A stretch of 33,571 nucleotides of DNA from positions 1 to 33,571 of the forward strand of contig JAFTVX010000014.1 in the NCBI GenBank assembly GCA_017465575.1, read 5' to 3'. How positions within the stretch are numbered: position 1 is the stretch's first letter; each line of letters begins with the position of its first letter. The position numbers and the translations under genes were made by a program. Of this stretch, positions 8,739-18,100 are shown piece after piece. The notes beneath the pieces are model-generated. The model searched no databases and was not told the origin of the DNA. It saw only the letters and a list, made by a program, of their open reading frames with translations. This DNA is from Alistipes sp. GTDB lineage: Bacteria; Bacteroidota; Bacteroidia; Bacteroidales; Rikenellaceae.

Positions 8739-10774
8739 TACAAAACTCCGTTGTCGTTAGCGCCACGGCGCACTGTAATAGTTGATGTATGGCTCTGGCC
8801 ACCTTCGAGAGTTACGCTCAGCGTGGTGTTACCCTCCGAGAGTGCCGAGATAGTCGCTAGCGTACCTTCGAGCGTTGCGGTGGCAACGGCTGAGTTGCCA
8901 ACCTCGATATTTGTGGGTTTCTCGACAAAGTAGTCGCCGAGGTCGAGCGTGTAGCTACTCTCGGGAGCCATATAGATATTCGGTAGGCGCATATCGCGAC
9001 CACTGCCCTCGATAGCTTTGAGCAGAGAGCCTGCATCTACCATACGGCCCATCTTGCCCTTGTATGCGCTAAGTGCAATTTTGGTGGGTGTTGCGCCAGG
9101 CGAGTTGTGATTCCAGTGGATAAGCTTATCGCCCACAAAGTAACTGTCGATATCATCACCTGTCGCTACCATCAAGTCGCGGAACTCCTCCCAGGTAAAG
9201 TGGCGTTTAAGCTGCTTAGCGTATGCCAAGCCGAGTGCCGCAACACCCGAGACATGTGGACATGCCATCGAGGTACCCTCGTAGTAGCCATAGCCCGCAA
9301 CGCCATTTACAACAAGCGTTGAGAAGATAGCACCCTGCTCGCGCAAGATGCCCTGCTCGTCGTATGCCTCATCAGCCTCGCCAGGGGTGCCGTAGTATTC
9401 AAGGTCGCCACCAGGTGCCGAGAGTGCGACTTCGGCGCCATAGTTGGTGTAGGTGGCAGGCGTAAAGTCGGCAGCCACGGCAGCCACCGAGATACACTTT
9501 GAGTAGGCGGCAGGGAACGACGATTGCGCAGCATACTCGTTACCCGAGGCGAAGATTGCCAAGCCACCATCAATCACGCCATTGGGTGAGCCTGCGTTGT
9601 GAATAAAGTAGTCCAAAGACTCCTTCTCCAAGGGGTATATCGCTGCCCACTCCTCCTCCGTGGCAGGACCAGGAACATAACCCATGATAAGGTTCGACTT
9701 CGAAGAGTGGTAGCCCCACGAGCACTGCAAGATAACTGCGCCATTGTCGGCTGCATACTTCATTGCGCGAGCCTCCAAGGCCAACGATGCCGAGTATGCA
9801 CCATCAAAGAGTTGTAAGGTCATAATCTTTACGCCACCTCGACCCTTGCCACCACCAGCGATACCCGCTACGCCCTTGCCGTTGTCGTTGACCGCAGCGA
9901 TAGTGCCCGCCACATGGGTACCGTGGCCTGTGCTACCTGTTGTGGTCCAAGAGGTTACGGGCGTATTGCGTGCAAAGTTATAACCATATTTGTCGTCTTC
10001 GTAGCCATTGCCGTCGGCATCAACACCAGCGTAGAGCTCCTCGCCCTCGTTAATCCAGATGTTGTCCGCCAAGTCGGGGTGGCTCCACATAACAGCCTCG
10101 TCCATCACTGCTACGATGATATCCTCATCGCCCGTTGTTAGCTCCCACGCCTCCTTGCAACCAGCATCACAACCTGCGACGATAGGTGCCCACGCTTGAG
10201 CGAATGTGCCGTTGCCATCGTTGATATAGCACCACTGACGATACATCTCTGGGTCGTTGAAGGGCATCGCTGTCGAGCGTGTTGCGACACGGCTCTCTGA
10301 CTCAGCGCAACTTATGAAGTGAGGCTTGGCGTTGCGATTATATGCGGGGTAAATCTCGCGGTTGCACTGCAATTTATCGACCTCGCCAAGCTTCGATAGG
10401 CGCTCCATAGCACCTGTCAACGACTCTCCCTTGTCGAAGCGCACGATATACCAAAGGTGCAGACCTGCCTCGCGTGTGCGTGCCTCGTGACGGCTATCAA
10501 CGGGGAATACACGCTCGAAAGAGTAGGCGCCGAGGATATCCAATACCTCGTCGGTAGAGGGAATACCCGAGCGTGTAGCCTCGCCCTCTGAGCGTGTCAT
10601 CGTCTGGTCGAGGATGCTCTCCATCTCGGGCTTAAACTTAATGATAAGCTCGCCATCAATGGCCTCATCGGGAACGATAACCTCCGTGGGGCGTTCGGTG
10701 TCAATAGGCTGAATATCATCTTTGATACAGCCCACCGTAGCGAGCAAAAGTGCTATATATACTATTCGTTTCAT
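8738..10774 (-). CDS. Subtilisin-like (S8) serine protease lipoprotein
   Basis: A 678-residue lipoprotein (VGC, Cys16). Residues about 40-145 look like an S8 N-terminal propeptide with a FKP strand and a KLGEVDKLQ region. The catalytic domain spans about 195-540, with D225 (VAVMDEAV), H284 (GHGTHVAG), oxyanion N412 (ASGN) and S502 (GTSMACPHVSG), so the triad is complete. The aspartate is followed by EA, not the usual TG or SG. Residues about 600-675 resemble a BIG2-like Ig domain. The protease is probably tethered at the outer membrane and may process the lipoproteins encoded around it; the substrate is unknown. It sits 6 bp after the BACON-LRR gene and overlaps the next gene by 1 bp. Confidence 0.93.
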   Translation of the reverse strand: MKRIVYIALLLATVGCIKDDIQPIDTERPTEVIVPDEAIDGELIIKFKPEMESILDQTMTRSEGEATRSGIPSTDEVLDILGAYSFERVFPVDSRHEARTREAGLHLWYIVRFDKGESLTGAMERLSKLGEVDKLQCNREIYPAYNRNAKPHFISCAESESRVATRSTAMPFNDPEMYRQWCYINDGNGTFAQAWAPIVAGCDAGCKEAWELTTGDEDIIVAVMDEAVMWSHPDLADNIWINEGEELYAGVDADGNGYEDDKYGYNFARNTPVTSWTTTGSTGHGTHVAGTIAAVNDNGKGVAGIAGGGKGRGGVKIMTLQLFDGAYSASLALEARAMKYAADNGAVILQCSWGYHSSKSNLIMGYVPGPATEEEWAAIYPLEKESLDYFIHNAGSPNGVIDGGLAIFASGNEYAAQSSFPAAYSKCISVAAVAADFTPATYTNYGAEVALSAPGGDLEYYGTPGEADEAYDEQGILREQGAIFSTLVVNGVAGYGYYEGTSMACPHVSGVAALGLAYAKQLKRHFTWEEFRDLMVATGDDIDSYFVGDKLIHWNHNSPGATPTKIALSAYKGKMGRMVDAGSLLKAIEGSGRDMRLPNIYMAPESSYTLDLGDYFVEKPTNIEVGNSAVATATLEGTLATISALSEGNTTLSVTLEGGQSHTSTITVRRGANDNGVL

Positions 10775-10780
10775 AATCGA

Positions 10781-12457
10781 CTATTCTCCAATTTCGTCTT
10801 TAAACTCATAACGGCCACGGTAGAGGGGGTAGCTCTCGAAGTAGTACTCCATAGAGTTGGGTACATTGTCGAACTTAACGCTAAGACCACGGCTATCTGT
10901 TGCAGGACTCTGCTGCTCAAATACCAAAATCTCGGCTGCCCACTCCATTAAACGGGGGTGGTAGAGCAACCACTCGGGGAGCTCGCCTGTCATAAAGTTC
11001 AGATTGATACGCAACGAGTGCATGTTGGGCAAGATGCGTGGTAGCTGATGCTCAACAGCCCAATTTAGCGTGTCGCCCATATCGCGGACATCCTCCTCGG
11101 TGTAGGCTCTAACGCCCTTTTCGCCAGCCTTGAAGTCGGGTAACGAGCCCTCGATATAGTTGAACGAGAGGCCGAGCTCCTCGAGGTTCTCCCAAAGGAA
11201 GAGACGCTCGATGTCGTCCGAAGAGTTCATATCGCTATAAAGGCCGATACCCTCGGTTCTGCCACGCAGGTCGCTAACCGACTGGCGACGGTTGCTCGCA
11301 AGGTTTAGCGAGGTGAGCTTAGGGAAGTTATCCTCGTTGATAACCGAAGGCAGACGGTCGAAGTTGTTGGAGTTGAGGTCCAAAATCTCAAGCGAGTCAC
11401 CAAGGTTCGCAAAATTCTTGGGTAGCGAGCTTAGACCAAAGGCCGCCACACGCAGAGCCTTCAAATACTCCAACTCGCAGACCTCCTCGCCCATATCTAT
11501 CGACTTGAGCATGGTGTTGACATTGCCAAAGAGCGAGAGTGTCTCGAGATATTTCAGATACTTAACCTCGTAGGGTATGCCCTCCTCGGTGTTGAAGTAG
11601 CTGAGGTCGAGGTCGCGTACACGGCCCACAGCCTCGGGAGAGGGTAGGCCCTCGTCATCTTTGCTCCATAGGCGCAAACACTCCCAAGAGGTCATAGGCT
11701 TCTTGGCATCTATCGTGCCCTCGCTCCAGCACTCCATCTTCTCGTAGATGGTAACTACGGCCAACGAGTCACCAGCGCGGTCGTCGGTGATGGTGGGTGC
11801 TGCACCTTGGCGCACGGTGATAGTAGCCTCGGCGCCACCCTCCTTGGCACGAAGGCGGAGTGTTGCAAGGCGCTCGCTCGTCTGGGTGTTCATCTTCCAG
11901 TTGCAACGCAAAACGGTTGTTCGGGGACGAGCGCCACGGTCGAGCTCTACGCTATAATCGGCAACCGAGAGCCACTTCTCGTCGCCCTCAAACTCCGCAA
12001 CGACCTCAAAATCGACATTTGTCTCAATCTCGGTCTCGAAACATCTATCGTCGCGCTTGGCAAACGAGGCAATCTCCTTGGTGGAGCTAAGGGGCGTGAT
12101 GGCCTTGGCAAAGCCCGACTGCATAACCTCGATTGTGCGGTCGCTGTTCTTGGCGGTGGTAAAGCGGATAAGTGTCGAACGCGAGTCGTTCGTGAGCGAC
12201 GAGTCGACACGCACCTTTGCCACCACCTTGCCACGACCATTGGCGGGCGAAATCATCACCCAAGGCTCGGTGGTCGATGCACGCCACTCCTCCGCGGAGC
12301 GAATGTTAAGAGAGAAACTGCCACCCTCGGCCTTAGCCTCGATTGAGGACTTGTCTACCTCAAATTCGGGGAGCGTGGGGAGGTTGTCCTCCTTGCAAGA
12401 GGCGCACGCAAGCGCCAAAAGTATGATTGCAAATATCTTTTTCATAGTAGTCTTCAT
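10781..12457 (-). CDS. BACON and leucine-rich-repeat lipoprotein
   Basis: A 558-residue lipoprotein (ACASC; Cys21 from this start, Cys17 from the alternative ATG at 12445). The frame is open up to 12547, but this would overlap the upstream gene by 88 bp. The ATG 2 bp after the upstream stop gives a proper signal peptide. An early BACON-type domain contains the strand EAKAEGGSFSLNI and the phrase EPWVMISPANG, followed by a second similar beta domain. From about 250 there are irregular leucine-rich repeats (LEILDLNSNNFDRLPS, LTSLNLASN, LEELGLSFNYIEGSLP). BACON domains are thought to bind mucin or carbohydrate, and LRRs bind proteins. It lies directly upstream of the protease gene. Confidence 0.87.
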   Translation of the reverse strand: MKTTMKKIFAIILLALACASCKEDNLPTLPEFEVDKSSIEAKAEGGSFSLNIRSAEEWRASTTEPWVMISPANGRGKVVAKVRVDSSLTNDSRSTLIRFTTAKNSDRTIEVMQSGFAKAITPLSSTKEIASFAKRDDRCFETEIETNVDFEVVAEFEGDEKWLSVADYSVELDRGARPRTTVLRCNWKMNTQTSERLATLRLRAKEGGAEATITVRQGAAPTITDDRAGDSLAVVTIYEKMECWSEGTIDAKKPMTSWECLRLWSKDDEGLPSPEAVGRVRDLDLSYFNTEEGIPYEVKYLKYLETLSLFGNVNTMLKSIDMGEEVCELEYLKALRVAAFGLSSLPKNFANLGDSLEILDLNSNNFDRLPSVINEDNFPKLTSLNLASNRRQSVSDLRGRTEGIGLYSDMNSSDDIERLFLWENLEELGLSFNYIEGSLPDFKAGEKGVRAYTEEDVRDMGDTLNWAVEHQLPRILPNMHSLRINLNFMTGELPEWLLYHPRLMEWAAEILVFEQQSPATDSRGLSVKFDNVPNSMEYYFESYPLYRGRYEFKDEIGE

Positions 12458-12459
12458 CG

Positions 12460-15069
12460 TTAGTCGAGGTTTAGTGCGTCGCAACCGCGAATATCCTGTG
12501 TTGAGTCGTAGACCAATTCGTAGTAGCCCTTCTCGATGTAGGGGCATACACTGCTCACATCAATCGAGATATTGGGGTTGTCCTTAATCTCAAAGAGGAG
12601 GATATATGGTGAGATAACATCGTCAATTAGACCGTAGTCGTTAGAGCCGATATATAGCGCCGACATCTTGGGGTGGTTGCCGATACCTGTGGGCCAATCC
12701 GAGAGGATGCGGTTGCCCTCGTCGTCACGCTGCTGGCGGATACTAACTACCGTGAGAGCCTCGATATCGAGTACATGCTTCGGAAACTCGGCAAAGGCGT
12801 TGCACGAAACATCGATGCCGTAGAGATAGGGGAGGTTTGCCTTGCAAATATCGGCATCGGGGAGGTCGCTAAGGCGGTTGTAGCTAAGGTCGAGTGTCGA
12901 GAGATACGAAGCATATCTACCTCTAAGAGCACCATCCTCAATAGTGCGCATACCGTTGCCACCCATCATCAACACATTGACCAACGAGCCAGAGTTGAAT
13001 ATCGCCTTGGGCATCGTCGTAAAGCGGTTGTTCGAGAGGTTGAGGGTCTCGGTGTTGACACCGCGCCACTCGTCGCCACCCTCCAACTCCGAGATATTGT
13101 TGTTCGAGAAGTTAATCGAAACGACGGTATACACTGAGTTGGCGGTGAAGATGTCGGGGAGCGCAGTAAGGCGGTTGTTGCGTGCCGAGAAGTTCTCGAG
13201 CTGGCTAAGACCGCAATAATAACCATCCTCGGCGGGGTAGATGCGCTCAATCTGGTTGAAGTCGTAGTAGACATTAACCAGCGAAATCTCCTTGCCGAAG
13301 GGGTGAACAACCTTCAGGCGGTTGTTGGTGCAATCCAACTGACCGAGCTTGACCATGCGTTTAAGATAATCGTGCTCGGGCGTAGCTTCGAGGTTGTTGT
13401 AGCCCATATACAAAATCTGGATTGTACGACCCGCAGGGCTATTGATAAGTGCCTTCCAGTCGTTGAGTAGCTGCTCGCCCGAGATACCCTGGTTGAGCGA
13501 GATATTTAGCGACTGCAATGCCGGCAACTCGCCAAGCATCTCCAAAGGCAGACGCTCCAACTTGGCGCAGTTGTAAATCTCGACATCCGTGAGGTTTACG
13601 AAGTTGCTCCAGCTCCACTCATCACGCTCGGCATAGAACTCCGACGAGGGCTCTACATCGCGGAAGAAACCATCGGCAGTGATGGGGCTGTTGGCGATGA
13701 AGAACTGCTCGAGTTTCGTAAGGCGCTTGATAGCGAGCGAGATACCCTGAATATCGTTCGTAACCTCGCCAAATGCCATATCCAAAGGCTTGATTTCGGG
13801 CTCTCGGCAGATGATTGTTTCCTGCTCGGGGTCGCGGTTGATGACCTCGCGAAGCTCCTTCGAGAGGGCCTCACGGCAGTCGCGTTTTAGCACCTTATCG
13901 TGATAGTCCATGGCGCTGATGCGTGCCGTAGGCTCTGCATCGAAACCGCCAATCATCTCGTTGTGGTCGCCGAGATAGAGGATGCGCAACTCGCTAAACT
14001 GACCGATAGCATCAGGCACGATGCCACGAGCACCAAAGCCCGAAATATTGAGGTTGGTGATACGGCCATCGCCATCGAGCGTAACGCCTGGCTGGTCGCC
14101 CCACATATCAATATCTTTGTTGAAGTCCCAGTTAGCGCCCGAAGTGTATGCCTCGCCGTGGTAGCTCCAGTTGGGGCCGTCGAGAGCCAACCATATCTCG
14201 CGTAGGGCGATATAGTCCTTGATATGCTCCGCTGCGGTCGATAGGCGCACGGGAATTGTTACCTCCGTAGCCGAGTTATCGTTAATCGTAAACTCGATAG
14301 CTCGCTCCTCTATGGCGCAGTGCTCCAAGAGCGATGAAGAGTTCTTCAAGGCGTATGTCAGGTAGTCGGTAACGATGTAGTTGCCAGCTTCAAGAGTCTC
14401 GCTGCCAAGAGTTACGGCATACGACGAGCGACCATTGCGGTCGTAGTACTCATCGTCGATAGCACCATCGGTAAACTCCTCGCGATGCTCAACCTCCAAG
14501 CCTCGGAGTGTAGTCTTGATACCTGTGAACTTATCCTTGACGATGATATCTACCGAACGGATACTTCTAAAGGGGTAGCCACCCTCGGCACGGGTGTCAA
14601 ACTCCTTTTTGAGCACAAAGCTGATTGTGCCACGCTCGATGCACTCCACACCCACTGTGTGCTGCGTAAAGCCCTCGCCAACAATGCTAAACTTGTCGGC
14701 CGAGTTGCCCGAATATATCTCCTTGTCGAGATTGTCGTAAAGGCGGAAACCGATTAGGGTGTAGTCGCCAGCCAGAAGGCGCAATTTCTCGCTATACAAA
14801 CCCCACTCGGCACTCTCCTTGTCGTAGCTCGAAAGGGGTAGTGTCTGCGAGATTGTCGCACCATCGTGCTGCATGACAACCTCGATTTTCGTGGCATCGC
14901 CGAGCTTGTCGAGGGGTGTTGTGGTGCGTGTAGCATCCATCGATGCTGCCTTGACTAACTTAAACTGCACATAGCCATATTCGGTGGCAGTATTGTCGCC
15001 ACCTCGCTCACAGCCCACAAAGGCAAGCGATGCGATAAGTATAAATAGTTGAGTTATAAGTCGTTTCAT
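12460..15069 (-). CDS. Large leucine-rich-repeat lipoprotein (DUF4458-like N-terminus)
   Basis: An 869-residue lipoprotein (FVGC, Cys20). The N-terminal 290 residues (GYVQFKLVKA, LLAGDYTLIGFRLYD, GNYIVTDYLTYAL) resemble the DUF4458 domain found before LRRs in Bacteroides; that match is from memory and unchecked. Residues about 315-869 carry plant-type and BspA-like leucine-rich repeats, such as ITNLNISGFGARGIVPDAIG, LNLSNNRFTTMPKAIFNSG and STLDLSYNRLSDLPDADIC. It is a probable surface protein binding a host or bacterial ligand. It is followed after 2 bp by a second LRR lipoprotein, and the two share end-domain logic, which suggests an old duplication or partners. Confidence 0.88.
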   Translation of the reverse strand: MKRLITQLFILIASLAFVGCERGGDNTATEYGYVQFKLVKAASMDATRTTTPLDKLGDATKIEVVMQHDGATISQTLPLSSYDKESAEWGLYSEKLRLLAGDYTLIGFRLYDNLDKEIYSGNSADKFSIVGEGFTQHTVGVECIERGTISFVLKKEFDTRAEGGYPFRSIRSVDIIVKDKFTGIKTTLRGLEVEHREEFTDGAIDDEYYDRNGRSSYAVTLGSETLEAGNYIVTDYLTYALKNSSSLLEHCAIEERAIEFTINDNSATEVTIPVRLSTAAEHIKDYIALREIWLALDGPNWSYHGEAYTSGANWDFNKDIDMWGDQPGVTLDGDGRITNLNISGFGARGIVPDAIGQFSELRILYLGDHNEMIGGFDAEPTARISAMDYHDKVLKRDCREALSKELREVINRDPEQETIICREPEIKPLDMAFGEVTNDIQGISLAIKRLTKLEQFFIANSPITADGFFRDVEPSSEFYAERDEWSWSNFVNLTDVEIYNCAKLERLPLEMLGELPALQSLNISLNQGISGEQLLNDWKALINSPAGRTIQILYMGYNNLEATPEHDYLKRMVKLGQLDCTNNRLKVVHPFGKEISLVNVYYDFNQIERIYPAEDGYYCGLSQLENFSARNNRLTALPDIFTANSVYTVVSINFSNNNISELEGGDEWRGVNTETLNLSNNRFTTMPKAIFNSGSLVNVLMMGGNGMRTIEDGALRGRYASYLSTLDLSYNRLSDLPDADICKANLPYLYGIDVSCNAFAEFPKHVLDIEALTVVSIRQQRDDEGNRILSDWPTGIGNHPKMSALYIGSNDYGLIDDVISPYILLFEIKDNPNISIDVSSVCPYIEKGYYELVYDSTQDIRGCDALNLD

Positions 15070-15077
15070 TGTGTTCG

Positions 15078-16613
15078 CTATTTTGTGGGAGGTGTAACAA
15101 CCAATAGTTTCTCGGCCTTGCCGTCGAGTTTAAAGATAATATAGACCTCCTCGTCGAAGTCGTCGTTAGGACCCCAGAGGTGTATTGCCATAACCTCGTC
15201 TTTGTTCTCGCCCATGTAGTACTCGTTCTCCGAGATTTTGAGCTGACGACCCTTGTAGTGAAGTTCGGCAGTTGCTCTACCACTCTCCTGTGTTGCTGTT
15301 GTCCACTCCTCGATGCGGGGGTCGATGATAATGCCTGGGCGCTTGCCCTCCACCGCACCAACAAAGGGGCAGGTGTAGGCCGTTGTCGCGCCATACTCCG
15401 CCATTATCTCCTCGTCGGTATAGGCCTTAGCCGGTATTTCGTAGGCGGTCAACGAGTGGTAGATATACATACCCTCGTAGGCTCCTGCCTCGCTAAAATC
15501 CTTCTGCACAAACTCCAACATAGTGTAGGGCGCATAGTCGGCTTTTAGTGTCTCGATGCCGATACCCGAGGCGTAGTCCATTTCGAAGAGCGAGCCCTTG
15601 ATGTCGCCCTTAATCTCCTCGTAGATGCCTGTGGGGAATGCCATTACAAGGCCGTAGCGGCTCTCGGTGGCAGGCTCGATGTTGATTGTCATCGTCGTAC
15701 GGTCGAACTCAATCCACTCGGGGCTTACCAAGTAGGTGGGGATGCCACACACAACCTGCATCTCGAAGCATACCACTTCAAACTTATCCTCACGGGCGGC
15801 GATAGAGTAGCTTATCTCGCCCTCGTAGGGTGTTGCCTCGCCCGAGAAGTCATCGACGATGCGCTTCTCTGTGCTGTCGAGCGAAATCTCCCAGCCAAAG
15901 GTCGCTCCTGCCTCGTTGATGATTGTTATCTCGCGGTCGCTCATACCGTCAAAGATGATAGGCACGGCGATACTCTTCGAGCCATCTTCGCTGCTAAAAG
16001 TGATGGCGTGGCCATCCTCAGCTGTTATGGGGTAGCGCTCACGGCTACCGTCGGCAACGATGCGAGCACCCGCCGTGGTGCGCTTGTTGGCGCCACCGCT
16101 GATTGCGTCACCCTCGATATCTACCCATTCGGGGAACGAGGTGGCTGCGAAGCGGAAGTTCGCCTCGATGCTGAATTGTAGATACTCCTTAGAGCCAATT
16201 TTTATCGCCTCCGAGGGGTTGCCCTCGCTGTCGAAGATGCGAAGCTCAGCACTCTCGGCCTTGCGCACGATGGTCGCTACGACTTGGCTACGCTCGCCCA
16301 TACGCAATGTAAGGTGTGCCTCGCTATCGGTTAGTGCCTGGCTCTCGTCGCTAATTGCAAGTGTAAAGGTGTGCTTGCCTGCCGTGCCGGCAATATCCTG
16401 TACCTGCTCCGTAAGGTTGTAAATCTTGCACCATAGGGCATCTGACGATAGGCGCCAGTCGTACTCCATCGTGAGAGTTATCGACGGATTATCGCCCGCC
16501 TCACACTCTATGGTCTTAGGCTCAGGAAACTTCGCCTTAGCCGCAGGGTCGCTCTCGCACGCGACGAAGAGTGTCGCCACGCCGAGAAGTAGTGTTATAA
16601 TGTTTGTCTTCAT
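15078..16613 (-). CDS. Lipoprotein with BACON-like beta domains (possibly DUF5003)
   Basis: A 511-residue lipoprotein (FVAC, Cys19). Residues about 30-125 form a BACON-like domain (SITLTMEYDWRLSS, LTLRMGERSQVVATIVRKAE), and a second such domain may span 126-240 (FSIEANFRFAATSFPEWVDIEG). The C-terminal half is unassigned, with long beta-rich stretches ending in an EEVYIIFKLDG strand. It resembles proteins I recall as DUF5003, but that is uncertain. It starts 11 bp after the first gene of the operon and ends 8 bp before the LRR gene. Function unknown. Confidence 0.83.
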   Translation of the reverse strand: MKTNIITLLLGVATLFVACESDPAAKAKFPEPKTIECEAGDNPSITLTMEYDWRLSSDALWCKIYNLTEQVQDIAGTAGKHTFTLAISDESQALTDSEAHLTLRMGERSQVVATIVRKAESAELRIFDSEGNPSEAIKIGSKEYLQFSIEANFRFAATSFPEWVDIEGDAISGGANKRTTAGARIVADGSRERYPITAEDGHAITFSSEDGSKSIAVPIIFDGMSDREITIINEAGATFGWEISLDSTEKRIVDDFSGEATPYEGEISYSIAAREDKFEVVCFEMQVVCGIPTYLVSPEWIEFDRTTMTINIEPATESRYGLVMAFPTGIYEEIKGDIKGSLFEMDYASGIGIETLKADYAPYTMLEFVQKDFSEAGAYEGMYIYHSLTAYEIPAKAYTDEEIMAEYGATTAYTCPFVGAVEGKRPGIIIDPRIEEWTTATQESGRATAELHYKGRQLKISENEYYMGENKDEVMAIHLWGPNDDFDEEVYIIFKLDGKAEKLLVVTPPTK

Positions 16614-16624
16614 AATCGCTGATT

Positions 16625-17530
16625 TTAAAAGCCCTCACGCATGATGCGCTCAGCCTCATCGTCCGAAATCCATTCGAGGATATTGCCGAATAGACCTATC
16701 TCGCCTACGCCGTCAACATACATTATGGTGTAGAGCATCATAAAGCCCTCGCACATGCTGTAGAAGGAGATGTAGCCCGAGAGGTCCATATTCTCGGCGG
16801 TGTACTCCTTGGCCTCGGTGATAAGTATCTTGCCATCGCCGTAGATAGTGCCAAAGGCCTCGCCCGTAGAGCCTAATATCTGAGTCTCGGTAAGTGCTGC
16901 AATGGGGTTGAGTCGGTCGCCCTCTTCGAGCTTCACACGAATGTCGTAGCCATCGTAGAACATATCCTCGATAACTACGATGTTATCCTCGGCATCTACA
17001 TGGGTGTGCACCAGGCGAGAGTCGGAATTCATATACTGCATACACCATGTCGAGGTCAGCACAGCATAGCCATCGAAGCGGTTGATGTCGAAGGGACAAC
17101 ATCTCTGCAAGATAACCTCGCACTCCGAAGCGGTGGTCTGGTCGAGAAATTTGTCGTCTACGGCTAAGCGAAGTTTTAGGCTGAGTATATCGCCAACTTC
17201 GAAGCTTTCGGGGTTGCCCTTGATGCGTAATTTGCACTCCTCTTTGTCGGCCTTAAGACGGAGGGTGTGGCTCTCCAACGAGAAGTGAACGCCCTCGATG
17301 GCGCTCGACTCCGAGGCTACAACCTCGATGCCGATGTTGCGTGCCTCGCTGTGGGGAAGTGTTGCGATGATGGGTATCTCAAACCACTCCTCGCTATCTT
17401 GCACACCAAAGGCGTAGCTATCGGCCGAGAAGTGATAGATGCCACCGGCAACCTCCACCTTATCCTTGTTACACCCCACCGAGAGTAGCGTGCAGAGGAT
17501 GAATAGTGAATGTAAAATAGTTTTTTTCAT
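16625..17530 (-). CDS. First lipoprotein of the operon (DUF4843/DUF4984-like)
   Basis: A 301-residue lipoprotein (SVGC, Cys20). Residues about 35-140 have the DUF4843 or Calx-beta pattern of Bacteroidota lipoproteins: EIPIIATLPHSEARNIGIEV, then SAIEGVHFSLES. The rest (about 150-300; DGYAVLTSTWCM, GTIYGDGKILITEAKEY) resembles DUF4984. These names come from memory. It is the promoter-proximal gene of the eight-gene run; the start ATG lies in an A-rich context about 50 bp after a TATATTTG box. Confidence 0.82.
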   Translation of the reverse strand: MKKTILHSLFILCTLLSVGCNKDKVEVAGGIYHFSADSYAFGVQDSEEWFEIPIIATLPHSEARNIGIEVVASESSAIEGVHFSLESHTLRLKADKEECKLRIKGNPESFEVGDILSLKLRLAVDDKFLDQTTASECEVILQRCCPFDINRFDGYAVLTSTWCMQYMNSDSRLVHTHVDAEDNIVVIEDMFYDGYDIRVKLEEGDRLNPIAALTETQILGSTGEAFGTIYGDGKILITEAKEYTAENMDLSGYISFYSMCEGFMMLYTIMYVDGVGEIGLFGNILEWISDDEAERIMREGF

Positions 17531-17588
17531 ATAATTGTTTGTTGCGTTTTTCGTTCTGTTTGCGTTATGCGCAAAGTAGTATAATATG

Positions 17589-17596
17589 CAAATATA
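17589..17596 (-). promoter_or_regulatory. -7 box of the lipoprotein operon
   Basis: TATATTTG on the minus strand, 58 bp before the first ATG, fits TAnnTTTG exactly. No TTTG is found 19-21 bp upstream, so the promoter is weak or needs an activator. No other candidate is better within 100 bp. Confidence 0.5.
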
Positions 17597-17822
17597 GTAA
17601 TATTTCCTAATAGATAATGCTATTTGTCAAACTTTTTGCATGTGTTTGTCATAAAAATTAAAAATTTATTCTTTCTATAAATTTCAAAGGGCAAGCAATA
17701 CCTGTCTAAAATATCCCTATTTTTATCACTCTTTTGCGATTTTTGAAAATATTCTTTAACCTTGTAAATCAGTAATCTGGTTTTTTGTTTTCGATTGTCG
17801 AACATCTTTAAATCTCAATACT

Positions 17823-17945
17823 ATGAATCTGAAAGAGAGATATGTGACGGCGGAAAGTCGCTATGATGATGCGCAAAATCTATATTTAAGATGTGGTCGT
17901 AGTGGCGGTTGTTGCCTAAGGTGAGCCTCGGTTTTTGGCACAACT
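17823..17945 (+). pseudogene. 5' remnant of a second aldo/keto reductase gene
   Basis: The first 123 bp after this ATG are nearly identical to the start of the reductase gene at 21878. The similarity also covers about 90 bp upstream (17733-17822), including the promoter boxes TTTG and TAACCTTG (TAACTTTG in the intact copy). One base is missing in the run after GGTCGTAGTGGCG, which shifts the frame and leads to a stop after 33 residues. At about 17946 the similarity ends abruptly. This is a broken duplicate; it cannot make an enzyme. Confidence 0.88.
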
Positions 17946-18089
17946 CGGCTGCAATATACTCTGGAAGATATTCCGACACGGAGTGATAGAGCATCACGGG
18001 CTCTATCTCAACCTCAGTACGATGAAGGTCAATTCGATAATGGTATAATCGAAAATAAATATTCCCCAGTCATAGTTACCAGGGAATAA
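17946..18089 (+). pseudogene. Open fragment joined to the reductase remnant
   Basis: Right after the reductase similarity ends there is an open frame of about 47 codons, ending at a TAA at 18087-18089 with the residues KYSPVIVTRE. It has no start codon of its own, and its residue mix looks like the end of a real protein (EDIPTRSDRASRALSQPQ). I infer the 3' end of an unknown gene fused to the remnant by a deletion. The opposite strand is also open here, so the coding strand is not certain. Confidence 0.35.
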
Positions 18090-18100
18090 GTAAAATCTAA

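Noticed and set aside
12057-12587. Plus-strand open frame of 176 residues across the LRR genes
   Set aside because: It runs antisense to two lipoprotein genes and crosses their junction, with no support of its own.
5044-17530. Polysaccharide utilisation locus
   Set aside because: No SusC, SusD or glycoside hydrolase gene is present; lipoproteins alone do not support it.
17620-17805. Minus-strand open frame of 61 residues upstream of the lipoprotein operon
   Set aside because: It is AT-rich and lysine-rich and overlaps the promoter shared with the reductase copy. The duplicate region at 21790 does not keep the frame, so chance is more likely.
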